Position numbers and translations under genes: made by a program
Shown here: positions 16,853 to 25,692 of the stretch, in pieces
Numbering within the stretch: position 1 is the first letter of the stretch
Layout: every line of letters begins with the position of its first letter
From: Rikenellaceae bacterium
GTDB lineage: Bacteria; Bacteroidota; Bacteroidia; Bacteroidales; Rikenellaceae
Direction: 5' to 3'
DNA length: 64,000 bases
Assembly: GCA_015059715.1 (NCBI GenBank)
Contig: SUZV01000007.1
Coordinates: 1 to 64,000 of the forward strand
Notes under the pieces: model-generated
What the model was told of the DNA's origin: nothing
Seen by the model: only the letters and a program-made list of their open reading frames with translations
Databases searched by the model: none

Positions 16853-17659
16853 ATGAGAGATTTTAGACGATACGTAGTACGCCTTACGGCCATAGCAGCC
16901 ATATCTATAGCGTCGCTTAGCTGCACACTTAGCGAGGCATCGCACAAATCACCCGAGAGGTTGGCAAGGGCGATATGGGACGAGGTGAACTACGACCTAA
17001 ACTATATAAACATCATTCTCAAGAAGGTTATCCTCTTTGATAATATGCTCGCCTTAGAGGATGAGGCCGAGCGCGAAGCCTACCTCGAAAGTATACTCAA
17101 CGCCGCAAGCTACAAACTTGACGACAACACCTATACCATACTCTACATAAACGAGTATAATAACTACCACACGCAGGTTATCAAGACCTCGGGAGGGCGC
17201 ATAAGTGAGGGTGACACATGGGAAGTGTCCTACAGCGGAGCACTCGGCTACACAGCCACCATAACACCCACAGAGAGGGGTTACAAGGTTGAGTTTAGCC
17301 GTCTCTACGACGACCAATGTAACACTACAGCGACACTCGATATGAAGTATAAGCTCACGACATACACCCAAAATATCAATGCCTTAGTGAGCATAGAGTA
17401 TACGGGCAGCTTGGCCTTGGTGGACTACACATCGAGCATTAGTCGCCCACTTACGATAGATACTACCATCGAGAAGCCTATGAAGTATGATGGCTCGGTA
17501 GGTATGGTTGGCGGACGTTTCGACATTGTGTGCCGAGATAGGCTCTACGGTACTACGGACAAGGTGCAAGCGACAATAACAGAGTCGCCACAGATGGTGA
17601 CACTAAGCTGTATGGGTGCGCAGTGGACAGTAGAGGTAAGAAATCGCACAAACCTATAG
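16853..17659 (+). CDS. Putative lipoprotein of unknown function
   Basis: A 268-residue protein with a type II signal peptide: basic start MRDFRRYVVR, hydrophobic core, lipobox SLSC (Cys24). The mature part mixes helices early (about 35-95) with strand-rich sequence later. It follows the two barrel-like proteins by 50 bases and probably belongs to the same envelope unit. No domain was recognised. The final residues (WTVEVRNRTNL) look strand-like; nothing suggests truncation. Confidence 0.65.
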   Translation: MRDFRRYVVRLTAIAAISIASLSCTLSEASHKSPERLARAIWDEVNYDLNYINIILKKVILFDNMLALEDEAEREAYLESILNAASYKLDDNTYTILYINEYNNYHTQVIKTSGGRISEGDTWEVSYSGALGYTATITPTERGYKVEFSRLYDDQCNTTATLDMKYKLTTYTQNINALVSIEYTGSLALVDYTSSISRPLTIDTTIEKPMKYDGSVGMVGGRFDIVCRDRLYGTTDKVQATITESPQMVTLSCMGAQWTVEVRNRTNL

Positions 17660-17787
17660 CGACAATACCCCACCGCAGCCGCCAACTACGCAACAAAGTT
17701 CACCATAAAATCTCGCGTAAGCCTCGATGCGCAAGCCATCGAACATTACCATTTTCGTTAGTTGCGATTTATAAAGTTGCGACATAA

Positions 17788-17818
17788 TTGGTAATAAAGA
17801 ATATTTTTTATACCTTTG
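17788..17818 (+). promoter_or_regulatory. Promoter of the flavoprotein gene
   Basis: TTG (17788-17790) and TACCTTTG (17811-17818) are 20 bases apart. This leaves a 5' untranslated region of about 58 bases before ATG 17883. Confidence 0.72.
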
Positions 17819-17882
17819 TTATATTAAAGGTGTATATCGGCTAATCGCAGATAGCCTTTTACCGATTTTAGAACAGAACGAT

Positions 17883-19133
17883 ATGGGTTACGACGTTATA
17901 GTTATAGGCGCAGGTGCCGCAGGCCTTATGGCCGCAGGTACTGCCGCAATGAATGGCCACTCTGTGCTCCTAATGGAGAAGATGGAGAAGGCAGGACGAA
18001 AGATACGCATCACAGGCAAGGGTCGCTGCAACCTCACCAATGCACGCCCAGCCGAGGAGTTTATCGATAAGGTGCGCACTAATCAGGAGTTCTTCGCCAT
18101 AGCCTTTGCCGAGTTCAACAACCGCGCAACAATACGTTTCTTCGAGCGTCAGGGGGTAAAGCTCGACATAGAGCGCGGCGAGCGCGTATTCCCCAAAAGC
18201 GGCAAAGCCTGGGACATAGCAAACGCCTTAGTCGACTTCTGCGAGGATAAGGGTGTCAAGATAGTATACAAAACCGAGGTTACAGCGATAGAGACCCTTG
18301 ACGGAAGAGTGACAGGTGTGCGCTATCGCAACGCCCGAGGCTTTGAGCGCAGAGAGGAGGCTCAGCACGTAATCATAGCCACAGGAGGCGTGAGCTACCC
18401 TACGACAGGCTCGACAGGCGATGGCTACAACTTCGCAGCATCCGTAGGCCACAACATCGAACCTGTACGCCCATCACTAACCCCACTCGTAACATCACAC
18501 CCACAGAAGGAGTACCTAAACGGACTACTCCTAAAGAACGTGGGTGCTAAGCTATATATCGACGGAGAGCTCGTGCAGGAGGAGTTCGGCGAGCTCGGAT
18601 TCTCCGAGCGCGGCATAGAGGGTGCCGTAGCACTCAGGCTAAGCCGCGATGCCGTAGATGCCATAATCGACGAAAAGCGCGTAAAAATAGTCGTCGACCT
18701 TAAGCCTGCCCTCGACGAGGAGACACTATTAGCTCGCATCGAGCGCGAGATAGCCGAGATGCAACCCTCGGAGTTCTTCTCGGAGCTGCTGCGTAAGTTG
18801 GTACCCAAGCAGATGGTAGTACCCTTGGCCAAGGAAGTCGACTTCCACTCTAAGACATACGTCAGCAAGCTCACCGAGAGCGAGAAGCTACGCCTTGTCA
18901 AGATTCTCAAGGGTATGGTATTCCCTATCTCGGACTACGCACCATTCCAGTTCGCCATAGTCACCGCAGGTGGCGTGGATTGTAGCCAGGTAAACAAGTA
19001 TACCATGGAGTCACTAATTGTCAAGGGGCTATATTTCGCTGGCGAGGTGCTCGATATCGATGCCAACACTGGAGGTTACAATATGCAGATAGCCTTCTCA
19101 ACAGGCCGCCTTGCAGGACAACTCAAGAAGTAG
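17883..19133 (+). CDS. HI0933/YhiN-family FAD-dependent oxidoreductase
   Basis: A 416-residue flavoprotein. The N-terminal FAD dinucleotide-binding motif is VIGAGAAGLMAAGTA, followed by EKMEKAGRKIRITGKGRCNLTN, a hallmark of the HI0933 (YhiN) family. The C-terminus has AGGVDCSQVN, FAGEVLDIDANTGGYNMQIAFSTGRLAG, also typical. The cellular reaction is not known for most members; some gut relatives (BaiN) were proposed to reduce bile-acid rings, but that cannot be inferred here. It has its own promoter and sits 26 bases before a small gene of unknown role. Confidence 0.9.
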   Translation: MGYDVIVIGAGAAGLMAAGTAAMNGHSVLLMEKMEKAGRKIRITGKGRCNLTNARPAEEFIDKVRTNQEFFAIAFAEFNNRATIRFFERQGVKLDIERGERVFPKSGKAWDIANALVDFCEDKGVKIVYKTEVTAIETLDGRVTGVRYRNARGFERREEAQHVIIATGGVSYPTTGSTGDGYNFAASVGHNIEPVRPSLTPLVTSHPQKEYLNGLLLKNVGAKLYIDGELVQEEFGELGFSERGIEGAVALRLSRDAVDAIIDEKRVKIVVDLKPALDEETLLARIEREIAEMQPSEFFSELLRKLVPKQMVVPLAKEVDFHSKTYVSKLTESEKLRLVKILKGMVFPISDYAPFQFAIVTAGGVDCSQVNKYTMESLIVKGLYFAGEVLDIDANTGGYNMQIAFSTGRLAGQLKK

Positions 19134-19159
19134 AACCCAACGACTAACTATCGAGAGGT

Positions 19160-19672
19160 ATGAAACGCTCAGGAAGAACACTCAAACAGCGACTACAGGA
19201 TATCTCCTACCTGCCGTCGTACCTCAGCCGCGCACGCCACTTTCGAGGTCATGGCGTACACTCACCATACGTATATGACATTGTGCGTAAGGTGTTTATG
19301 CAACGCAAGCTACAACCCGAAGGTCAAGCTCTGCACGACGCACTCTTAGCCTTAGATGTCGCTAAGCGTCGCGCGGTGGAGATTGCCAACCTCGCACTCC
19401 ACTGTAACTATCCCCACTGGTGCATAGATACGATGGGAGAGGGCGAGCTAATCATTGCCACGCTCAACACGCGCTATCCTCGCCTTAAGGAGTATGCCGA
19501 CTATGCCCTGGAGCATCGCGCCACGCTATGCATCCTAAACCCATATAACAACCGCGACCGTTGGCAGGTGTGCCACGACATTATCGAAGCGCACCCCTCA
19601 ACAACGATAGACAACCGCGCCTACCTACTCGTTTTTAACAACCACCTGCCCAAGCAGCGATTTAGGCTGTAG
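19160..19672 (+). CDS. Small protein related to a Bacteroidota methyltransferase-like family
   Basis: A 170-residue protein. The N-terminal ARHFRGHGVHSPYVYDIVRKVF strongly recalls the 'HGVHSPFVY' start of a group of Bacteroidota SAM-methyltransferase-like proteins, and the C-terminal LPKQRFRL also fits. The SAM-binding middle is much shortened: no GxGxG motif is seen, only DTMGEGELIIATL. It may be a degenerate or catalytically dead member. No frameshift is evident: the frame is continuous and ends normally. It is probably co-transcribed with the preceding flavoprotein gene. Confidence 0.55.
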   Translation: MKRSGRTLKQRLQDISYLPSYLSRARHFRGHGVHSPYVYDIVRKVFMQRKLQPEGQALHDALLALDVAKRRAVEIANLALHCNYPHWCIDTMGEGELIIATLNTRYPRLKEYADYALEHRATLCILNPYNNRDRWQVCHDIIEAHPSTTIDNRAYLLVFNNHLPKQRFRL

Positions 19673-19726
19673 ACGTTGTAGGCATCGCGGATAAAAAATG
19701 TTTTACACAAAAAAAATAACATTACT

Positions 19727-20278
19727 ATGAAAATATATACTAAGAGCGGCGATAAAGGCACCACCTCGCTTATAGGCGGTGAACGTGTCAGCAAGTGTGA
19801 CCTCAGAGTCGAGGCATATGGCACGGTAGATGAACTTACGGCATTCATAGCCCTCCTGGCCGACACTATCGCCCAGGAGCAGGAGCTTATGGAGCGTGTC
19901 ACAGAGCTTAGACGCATCGAGTCGCAGCTAATGACCGTAGCAGCACTCTTGGCCATTGGCAAGGGTGGCGAGGGTAAGATAGCACCTATCGCCGAGGAGC
20001 GCATAAGCGACCTGGAGCACGCAATAGATAGCATGCAAGAGAGGCTATCACCCATTACGAAGTTCACTATACCTGGTGGCCACCGCTACGTGTCACTTGC
20101 ACACGTATGCCGCACTATATGCCGTCGTGCAGAACGCGCCTCGCTACGCGCCTCGGAGATTCAGACGATAGATAGCTCGGCTACGCGCTACCTAAACCGC
20201 CTTTCGGACTACCTCTATACACTTGGCCGCTCGCTCGCCGAGTACACAAAGGCCGAGGAGATACTATGGATACCTTAG
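19727..20278 (+). CDS. PduO-type ATP:cob(I)alamin adenosyltransferase
   Basis: A 183-residue cytoplasmic enzyme that transfers the adenosyl group of ATP to cob(I)alamin, giving the adenosylcobalamin used by mutases. Signatures are YTKSGDKGTTSLIGGERVSK (ATP-binding N-terminus), AYGTVDELTAFI, FTIPGGH and the CRRAERA helix near residues 127-133. Full length for the PduO/MMAB type. No cobalamin transport or mutase genes are adjacent. The spacer of 54 bases from the preceding gene leaves open whether it has its own promoter. Confidence 0.95.
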   Translation: MKIYTKSGDKGTTSLIGGERVSKCDLRVEAYGTVDELTAFIALLADTIAQEQELMERVTELRRIESQLMTVAALLAIGKGGEGKIAPIAEERISDLEHAIDSMQERLSPITKFTIPGGHRYVSLAHVCRTICRRAERASLRASEIQTIDSSATRYLNRLSDYLYTLGRSLAEYTKAEEILWIP

Positions 20279-20321
20279 AGAGGGGCAAATCTGTTGACCT
20301 CAAATATTTTAGCATAAATAG

Positions 20322-20350
20322 TTGTATATATAATTTTTTTTATACATTTG
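20322..20350 (+). promoter_or_regulatory. Promoter of the DUF2795 gene
   Basis: TTG (20322-20324) and TACATTTG (20343-20350) are 18 bases apart, followed by a leader of about 60 bases. Confidence 0.65.
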
Positions 20351-20416
20351 TACGCTAAAATATACGATAACAACGTTAATAGAGCAGTAATAACAGAACA
20401 TTAAAGAAGATATACT

Positions 20417-20638
20417 ATGTATTGGACATTAGAGCTTGCATCGAAGTTAGAGGATGCACCTTGGCCCGCAACCAAAGAGGAGTTGATTGATTATGCAGTT
20501 CGTTCAGGCGCACCCCTTGAGGTCTTGGAAAACCTCCAAGAGATTGAGGATGAGGGAGATATCTATGAGTCTATTGAGGATATTTGGCCAGACTATCCCT
20601 CAAAGGACGACTTTTTCTTTGATGAAGAAGAATACTAA
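20417..20638 (+). CDS. DUF2795 family small acidic protein
   Basis: A 73-residue, strongly acidic protein (APWPATKEELIDYAVRSGAP, ENLQEIEDEGDIYESIEDIWPDYP). It is nearly invariant across Bacteroidales and belongs to the DUF2795 group; its function is unknown. High conservation and its own promoter and terminator suggest a housekeeping role. The start and full length are typical. Confidence 0.88.
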   Translation: MYWTLELASKLEDAPWPATKEELIDYAVRSGAPLEVLENLQEIEDEGDIYESIEDIWPDYPSKDDFFFDEEEY

Positions 20639-20674
20639 CAAGGTATCGTACATATATTCAATCGATTAAACATT

Positions 20675-20714
20675 TAGGGTGTGGCAACTTTTGGTTGTTA
20701 CGCCCTACTTTTTT
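20675..20714 (+). terminator. Terminator after the DUF2795 gene
   Basis: A stem of about 14 bp (TAGGGTGTGGCAAC with GTTGTTACGCCCTA, including G-T pairs) is followed by CTTTTTT. Confidence 0.85.
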
Positions 20715-21304
20715 GCCCTTTTTCGGTATTAAATAGTACTATTAGTTACCCATTAGTTACTCACCGACTATTCGCAAAAGTTCCAAAGAATATATACATT
20801 TTTTTGCCGATTTTACTGTAGTTTTCACACTTTTTTATATACCTATTAGTTGCCATCATAATATTCTCAAGTGTTTATACAAAAGCAATATGTAGGAGCT
20901 TTTGCATAGTAAAATCGCACTTAATTTTTGAGGTATGGATATAAAATAGATTGTATAACCACTTCCTGCAGAGCATAATTTGACACATTATGCAACAAGG
21001 AATTTATGTTTTTGCGGCTTTTAACCAATGCTCAGCAAGGCACACTAAACAGAATATCCGTAGCCAAAAATTCCATAAAAAGAGTCCTTTATACCATTAC
21101 AACACCTATATCAGAAGTACCACAACATCGACAATGTATTTCTCATTTAGTATATTTTTATCCTATTTTTCCACCGCATAGGGGGGGGGTATTTTTGTTC
21201 TTATTTTTACAAATTTTCAACTATACATACATATACAATCAGGGCTACAAAACCTCGAAAAGAGATATAAATTTGAGCTACATACTAAATTATATAAGGG
21301 ATTC
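20715..21304. other. AT-rich intergenic region upstream of the polysaccharide locus
   Basis: No convincing gene. It contains short direct repeats of ATTAGTTAC (20741, 20752) with a variant ATTAGTTGC near 20845, a weak AAAAGC/GCTTTT hairpin near 20885-20905, and a run of nine G (21181-21189). Two overlapping short frames (20990-21181 and 21006-21317) show no family likeness, no promoter and AT-driven composition. No long inverted repeat pair flanking a promoter (as in phase-variable Bacteroides capsule loci) was found. Confidence 0.5.
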
Positions 21305-21336
21305 TTTGTTGAATTGACATATTTTACCTATCTTTG
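21305..21336 (+). promoter_or_regulatory. Promoter of the polysaccharide operon
   Basis: TTTG (21305-21308) and TATCTTTG (21329-21336) are 20 bases apart. It drives a leader of about 160 bases ahead of the UpxY-like gene. Confidence 0.72.
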
Positions 21337-21342
21337 CATTTG

Positions 21343-21502
21343 GTTAGACGTAGAAAAACATCTGTTTTCACATTTAATCGGGATTGCAGATTTTTGCCCC
21401 GGGTCGGAAGCAAAGCTGCGCGTTGGACATCTTCAGCCAACCCAATCCTACATGCTTTACCATTGATGTGGCTTGCACTTCGATGGTGAGGGAATAGAGG
21501 GT
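21343..21502 (+). other. Structured 5' leader of the polysaccharide operon
   Basis: The leader contains GTTGG/CCAAC (about 21423-21427 and 21437-21441) and a longer-range pairing GGGATTG/CAATCC (about 21380-21386 and 21443-21448). In Bacteroides fragilis, UpxY proteins act on the leader of their own capsule operon to let transcription proceed, so this is the likely target. The structure is read by eye only. Confidence 0.45.
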
Positions 21503-22048
21503 ATGCCTATGCACGAACTAAGCTCGACGGATACTATAAACTGGTATGGCCTAAAGGTCTTCTACAATAAAGTAGCGGCGATTGAGGGTCTACTAAAGAG
21601 TCGAAACATAGAGAGTTATACACCTATGCGCAGCGTAGAGCAGGTTATTCGAGGCCGTAAGGTGCGTCGTCGCAAACCTGCAATATCATCGCTAATGTTT
21701 ATGCGTTGCAGCCAGGCCGAAGCAGCAGAGTTGCAAAAGGAGCTGATGGGCAAGGTAATAGTCTACAAGGACCGAGGAGAGCATACTCCAACAGCGATTC
21801 CCGATAGCCAGATGCAGATGTTTATCCGTGTAACATCGATAGATGACTTAGGGTTAGAGTATCTTGGTGAGCCCAAAGAGGAGTGGACCATAGGCGATAA
21901 GGTCCGTGTTACAGGAGGCATATTTCAGGGTGCCGAGGGGTACATCAAGCGCATAAAGGGCGACCACCGCCTAATCGTTGCCATCGAGGGTATCGTCGCC
22001 GTAGCCACCTCCTACATCCCCAACTGCTTCTTAGAGAGGGTGGAGTAG
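21503..22048 (+). CDS. UpxY-like NusG-family transcription antiterminator
   Basis: A 181-residue paralogue of NusG: N-terminal NGN domain (NWYGLKVFYNKVAAIEGLL, SSLMFMRCS) and C-terminal KOW motif (GDKVRVTGGIFQGAEGYIKRIKG, about residues 123-145). Such proteins head capsule operons in Bacteroidales and are needed to transcribe them in full. The open frame extends to a TTG at 21473, but ATG 21503 or 21509 is preceded by GAGGGAATAGAGGG and starts the family-like region. No UpxZ-type anti-antiterminator gene follows; the next gene is ugd, 27 bases on. Confidence 0.85.
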   Translation: MPMHELSSTDTINWYGLKVFYNKVAAIEGLLKSRNIESYTPMRSVEQVIRGRKVRRRKPAISSLMFMRCSQAEAAELQKELMGKVIVYKDRGEHTPTAIPDSQMQMFIRVTSIDDLGLEYLGEPKEEWTIGDKVRVTGGIFQGAEGYIKRIKGDHRLIVAIEGIVAVATSYIPNCFLERVE

Positions 22049-22075
22049 GGTTAAAGAAGACAAAAGAAATTTTAT

Positions 22076-23314
22076 ATGAAAATCGCTGTTGTTGGCGCAG
22101 GATACGTAGGAGTAAGCCTCGCCACTCTGCTGGCACAGCACAACGATGTCGTCGCAGTGGATATCATCCCCGAAAAGATTGATTTAATAAACCGCCGTAT
22201 TTCACCCATACCCGATGGCGATATTAAGTCTTTCTTTGAGGAGAGAGAACTCAATCTGCGTGCTACACTCGATAGCAAGGAGGCATATTACAATGCTGAG
22301 TATGTCGTAGTTGCAGTACCGACTAACTACGATCCGCATCTGAACTTTTTCGACACACATAACATCGAGGATGTAGTCGCAGAGGTTTATGAAGCCAACC
22401 CTACGGCCACAATCGTCATCAAGTCAACGGTTCCTGTTGGCTACTCCGATACTCTTGTGGCGCGATATGCCGAAAGTGGTAAACGGCTAAACCTAATGTT
22501 CTCCCCAGAATTTCTTCGCGAGAGCAAGGCTCTCTACGACAACCTCTACCCATCACGTATTATCGTCGGATTTAGCGAACCAGGTATGGAGCCATTGGCC
22601 AAGCGTTTCGCAGAGTTGCTACAGGAGGGTGCGATTAAGGAGGATATCCCTGTACTGTTTATGGGCATGAAGGAGGCCGAGGCTGTTAAGTTATTTGCTA
22701 ACACATATTTGGCACTTCGCGTAAGCTACTTTAATGAGCTTGATACATACGCAGAGATGAAGGGGCTCAACTCACAGGCTATTATCGAGGGCGTAGGTCT
22801 TGACCCTCGCATTGGCACACACTATAACAACCCATCATTCGGCTATGGTGGCTACTGCTTGCCCAAGGATACCAAGCAGCTGCTCGCAAACTACGCAGAT
22901 GTACCCCAGAATATGATGTCGGCAATTGTCGAGAGCAACCGCACACGTAAGGACTATATCGCCGACCAGGTGCTCCACAAGGCAGGCTACTATATCGGCT
23001 CAAGCGTGTGGGATGCAACCAAGGAGCGTGAGGTTGTCGTAGGTGTTTATCGCCTGACGATGAAGTCTAACTCTGATAATTTCCGCCAGTCCTCTATTCA
23101 GGGAGTTATGAAGCGCATCAAGGCCAAGGGTGCGAAGATTATTATCTATGAGCCCACCTTGGAGGATGGTACAATGTTCTTCGGCTCGGAGGTTATTGGT
23201 GACCTTGCGGAGTTCAAACGTCGCTCTCAGGCCATCATCGCCAACCGCTACGATTCGGTCCTCGACGATGTTAAGGATAAAGTATACACTCGCGATATTT
23301 TTAGAAGGGATTAA
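22076..23314 (+). CDS. ugd: UDP-glucose 6-dehydrogenase
   Basis: A 412-residue cytoplasmic NAD-dependent enzyme that oxidises UDP-glucose to UDP-glucuronate for polysaccharide assembly. It has the Rossmann motif GAGYVG (7-12), [16 protein letters not shown], and the active-site block [15 protein letters not shown] with catalytic Cys261. This resembles the short Ugd of enterobacterial type. It is the first sugar-nucleotide gene after the antiterminator; the 35-base gap to rfbA indicates one operon. It could be mistaken for a UDP-ManNAc dehydrogenase, but the cysteine block favours Ugd. Confidence 0.92.
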   Translation: MKIAVVGAGYVGVSLATLLAQHNDVVAVDIIPEKIDLINRRISPIPDGDIKSFFEERELNLRATLDSKEAYYNAEYVVVAVPTNYDPHLNFFDTHNIEDVVAEVYEANPTATIVIKSTVPVGYSDTLVARYAESGKRLNLMFSPEFLRESKALYDNLYPSRIIVGFSEPGMEPLAKRFAELLQEGAIKEDIPVLFMGMKEAEAVKLFANTYLALRVSYFNELDTYAEMKGLNSQAIIEGVGLDPRIGTHYNNPSFGYGGYCLPKDTKQLLANYADVPQNMMSAIVESNRTRKDYIADQVLHKAGYYIGSSVWDATKEREVVVGVYRLTMKSNSDNFRQSSIQGVMKRIKAKGAKIIIYEPTLEDGTMFFGSEVIGDLAEFKRRSQAIIANRYDSVLDDVKDKVYTRDIFRRD

Positions 23315-23349
23315 ACTATTATACACATATACTTAAAACTTCATAAATT

Positions 23350-24225
23350 ATGAAAGGAATTGTATTAGCAGGTGGAAGTGGTACGCGACTGTACCCCATC
23401 ACCAAGGGCGTGAGCAAGCAGTTGCTCCCCATATACGACAAGCCAATGGTATATTATCCAATCTCAACGCTTATGCTTGCTGGTATTCGCGAGATACTTA
23501 TAATATCCACGCCACACGACCTGCCTGGATTCCGTCGTCTGCTGGGTGATGGCTCAGACTACGGTGTCCGCTTTGAGTATGCCGAGCAACCTTCGCCAGA
23601 TGGATTGGCACAGGCATTTATCATCGGCGAAAAGTTTATTGGCAACGACTCAGCGTGTCTTGTCCTCGGTGACAACATATTCTATGGTCAGGGATTTACT
23701 GGCATGCTTAAAAAGGCTGTCGAGACTGCCGAGAAGGATAACAAAGCTACTGTATTTGGATACCAAGTACCAGACCCCGAGCGTTTTGGCGTAGCTGAGA
23801 TTGACGAGGAGGGTAACGTGCTCAGCATCGAGGAGAAACCCAAAGAGCCTAAGTCTAACTATGCCGTCGTAGGACTATACTTCTACCCCAACAAGGTGGT
23901 GAACGTTGCCAAAAGCATCAAGCCCTCGGCTCGTGGCGAGCTAGAGATTACTACCGTAAACGACTGGTTCCGTCATGATGGAGAGCTTAAACTTCAGGTA
24001 CTGGGTCGTGGCTTTGCGTGGTTAGACACTGGTACCCAGGAGTCGCTGTTCGATGCATCGCGCTTCGTAGAGGTCATCGAGACACGCCAGGGCGTTCAGG
24101 TAGCCTGCTTAGAGGAGATTGCGTGGCGCAAGGGTTGGATAAGCGATGAGGACCTACTACGCTTAGCCGAGCCTATGAAGAAGAATAGCTACGGTCAGTA
24201 TATGATTAACCTTGTTAAGAAGTAG
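23350..24225 (+). CDS. rfbA: Glucose-1-phosphate thymidylyltransferase
   Basis: First step of dTDP-L-rhamnose synthesis (glucose-1-P + dTTP to dTDP-glucose). The 291-residue protein has [20 protein letters not shown] (nucleotide-binding), [24 protein letters not shown] and [19 protein letters not shown], all family-specific. It is followed 2 bases later by rfbC. Length and motifs are normal. Confidence 0.97.
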   Translation: MKGIVLAGGSGTRLYPITKGVSKQLLPIYDKPMVYYPISTLMLAGIREILIISTPHDLPGFRRLLGDGSDYGVRFEYAEQPSPDGLAQAFIIGEKFIGNDSACLVLGDNIFYGQGFTGMLKKAVETAEKDNKATVFGYQVPDPERFGVAEIDEEGNVLSIEEKPKEPKSNYAVVGLYFYPNKVVNVAKSIKPSARGELEITTVNDWFRHDGELKLQVLGRGFAWLDTGTQESLFDASRFVEVIETRQGVQVACLEEIAWRKGWISDEDLLRLAEPMKKNSYGQYMINLVKK

Positions 24226-24227
24226 TT

Positions 24228-24803
24228 ATGGCAGTTATCAAGACCGACATAGAGGGTGTACTTATCATAGAGCCTAAGGTCTTTGGCGATGAGCGCGGAT
24301 ACTTCTTCGAGAGCTATAACGAGGAGCGTTTTCTTGCCGAGACAGGCGTAAAAACACGCTTTGTACAAGACAACGAGAGCAAGTCGAAGTATGGCGTTTT
24401 GCGCGGTCTTCACTTCCAGAAGCCACCATACGCCCAGTCGAAATTGGTGCGCGTAGTGCGTGGCAGGGTTCTCGATGTTGCGGTAGATATCCGCGTTGGC
24501 AGCCCCACATACGGCAAGTACGTAGCCGTAGAGCTCACTGAGGATAATCACAGACAGCTCTTCCTGCCACGTGGCATGGCTCACGGCTTCGTTGTGCTTA
24601 GCGATGAGGCTATATTCCAGTACAAGTGCGACAACCTATATCACCCCGAAAGCGAGGGCTCGGTGGCGTGGGACGACAAGACCATAGGCATCGAATGGGG
24701 TGTCGACAAGGCAGATATCACACTCTCGGAGAAGGATAAGCATCATCCTACGTTGGCCGAGATTGATGAGATATTCAAATATGGGGAGGACTACTATGCG
24801 TAA
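24228..24803 (+). CDS. rfbC: dTDP-4-dehydrorhamnose 3,5-epimerase
   Basis: A 191-residue cupin epimerase, third step of the dTDP-rhamnose pathway. It shows EPKVFGDERGYFFESYN, RGLHFQKPPYAQSKLVRV (catalytic His), LPRGMAHGFVVLSDEA and the C-terminal DIxLSEKDKHHPTL. Its last 8 bases overlap the start of rfbD, suggesting translational coupling. Confidence 0.97.
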   Translation: MAVIKTDIEGVLIIEPKVFGDERGYFFESYNEERFLAETGVKTRFVQDNESKSKYGVLRGLHFQKPPYAQSKLVRVVRGRVLDVAVDIRVGSPTYGKYVAVELTEDNHRQLFLPRGMAHGFVVLSDEAIFQYKCDNLYHPESEGSVAWDDKTIGIEWGVDKADITLSEKDKHHPTLAEIDEIFKYGEDYYA

Positions 24804-25686
24804 CATCCTGATAACAGGTGCTAATGGCCAGCTTGGCAACGAGATGCGCATCATAGCCAAGAGCAGTGCCAATCGTTTCATCTTCACAGATGTAAACGAG
24901 GTAGAGGGTGTTGAGACGACGTTTCTCGATATTACAGACCTCGATGCTGTGCGCAAGATGGTGGTCGAGTGTGGTATTGACACAATTGTTAACTGCGCGG
25001 CATATACCAATGTTGACAGGGCAGAGGAGGAGGTTGAGATTGCTACCCTACTTAACGCCAAGGCACCCGAGAATCTTGCAAAGGCGATGAAGGAGGTCGG
25101 AGGACTGCTTATACATATCTCTACGGACTATGTCTTTGGCAAAGAGCCATACAACACCCCCTGCACAGAGGAGCAGACAGGTACACCTACAGGTATCTAC
25201 GGCCAGACAAAACTCCTCGGTGAGCAGGCAATTCTCGCAACTGAGTGTCACCATGTAATTATCCGCACAGCATGGCTCTATTCAGAGTTTGGCAAGAACT
25301 TCTGCAAAACCATGATGAATCTCACGGCTACTAAGCCTCAGCTAAAAGTCGTTTTTGACCAGGTAGGAACACCTACCTATGCTCTCGACTTAGCTAAGGC
25401 TATTGAGGTAGTTATCAATAGGTTCGACGGCACGCAGAGAGGCATTTACCACTACTCGAATGAGGGTGTTTGCTCGTGGTTTGACTTTACGAAGATGATA
25501 GCTCTGTACAACGGCTCTACGGAGTGTGATGTGCAGCCCTGCCACAGCAATGAGTTTCCCAGCCCCGTGAAGCGACCTTCATACTCGGTGCTTGATAAAA
25601 CAAAAATTAAAGAGGTATTCGGTGTGAAAGTTCCTTATTGGACCGACTCACTCGAAAAATGCATCTATAACATTAAAAACCAATAG
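24796..25686 (+). CDS. rfbD: dTDP-4-dehydrorhamnose reductase
   Basis: NADPH-dependent short-chain-type reductase that makes dTDP-L-rhamnose; 296 residues from ATG 24796. The Rossmann motif GANGQLG is at the extreme N-terminus, followed by NCAAYTNVDRAE, HISTDYVFG and YGQTKLLGEQ (catalytic YxxxK). A longer frame exists upstream, but it runs inside rfbC and has no family similarity, so the ATG overlapping rfbC by 8 bases was chosen. Confidence 0.96.
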   Translation: MRNILITGANGQLGNEMRIIAKSSANRFIFTDVNEVEGVETTFLDITDLDAVRKMVVECGIDTIVNCAAYTNVDRAEEEVEIATLLNAKAPENLAKAMKEVGGLLIHISTDYVFGKEPYNTPCTEEQTGTPTGIYGQTKLLGEQAILATECHHVIIRTAWLYSEFGKNFCKTMMNLTATKPQLKVVFDQVGTPTYALDLAKAIEVVINRFDGTQRGIYHYSNEGVCSWFDFTKMIALYNGSTECDVQPCHSNEFPSPVKRPSYSVLDKTKIKEVFGVKVPYWTDSLEKCIYNIKNQ

Positions 25687-25692
25687 ACTATT

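Noticed and set aside
17883..19133. Bile-acid function for the HI0933-type flavoprotein (BaiN-like)
   Set aside because: The family is widespread and mostly uncharacterised; the gene is 30 kb from the steroid operon, so a shared pathway cannot be supported.
21181..21189. Run of nine G as a phase-variable tract
   Set aside because: It is outside any supported gene and not between a promoter's -33 and -7 elements, so no effect can be argued. A run of seven to eight G near 15025 is likewise intergenic.
20990..21317. Two overlapping short reading frames upstream of the capsule operon
   Set aside because: No family likeness, no promoter or plausible start, Ser/Thr/Ile-rich translation as expected from AT-rich non-coding DNA, and the second frame runs into the operon promoter.
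20715..21340. Invertible (phase-variable) capsule promoter
   Set aside because: I looked for matching inverted repeats on both sides of the promoter at 21305-21336 and found none of useful length; no invertase gene is near.
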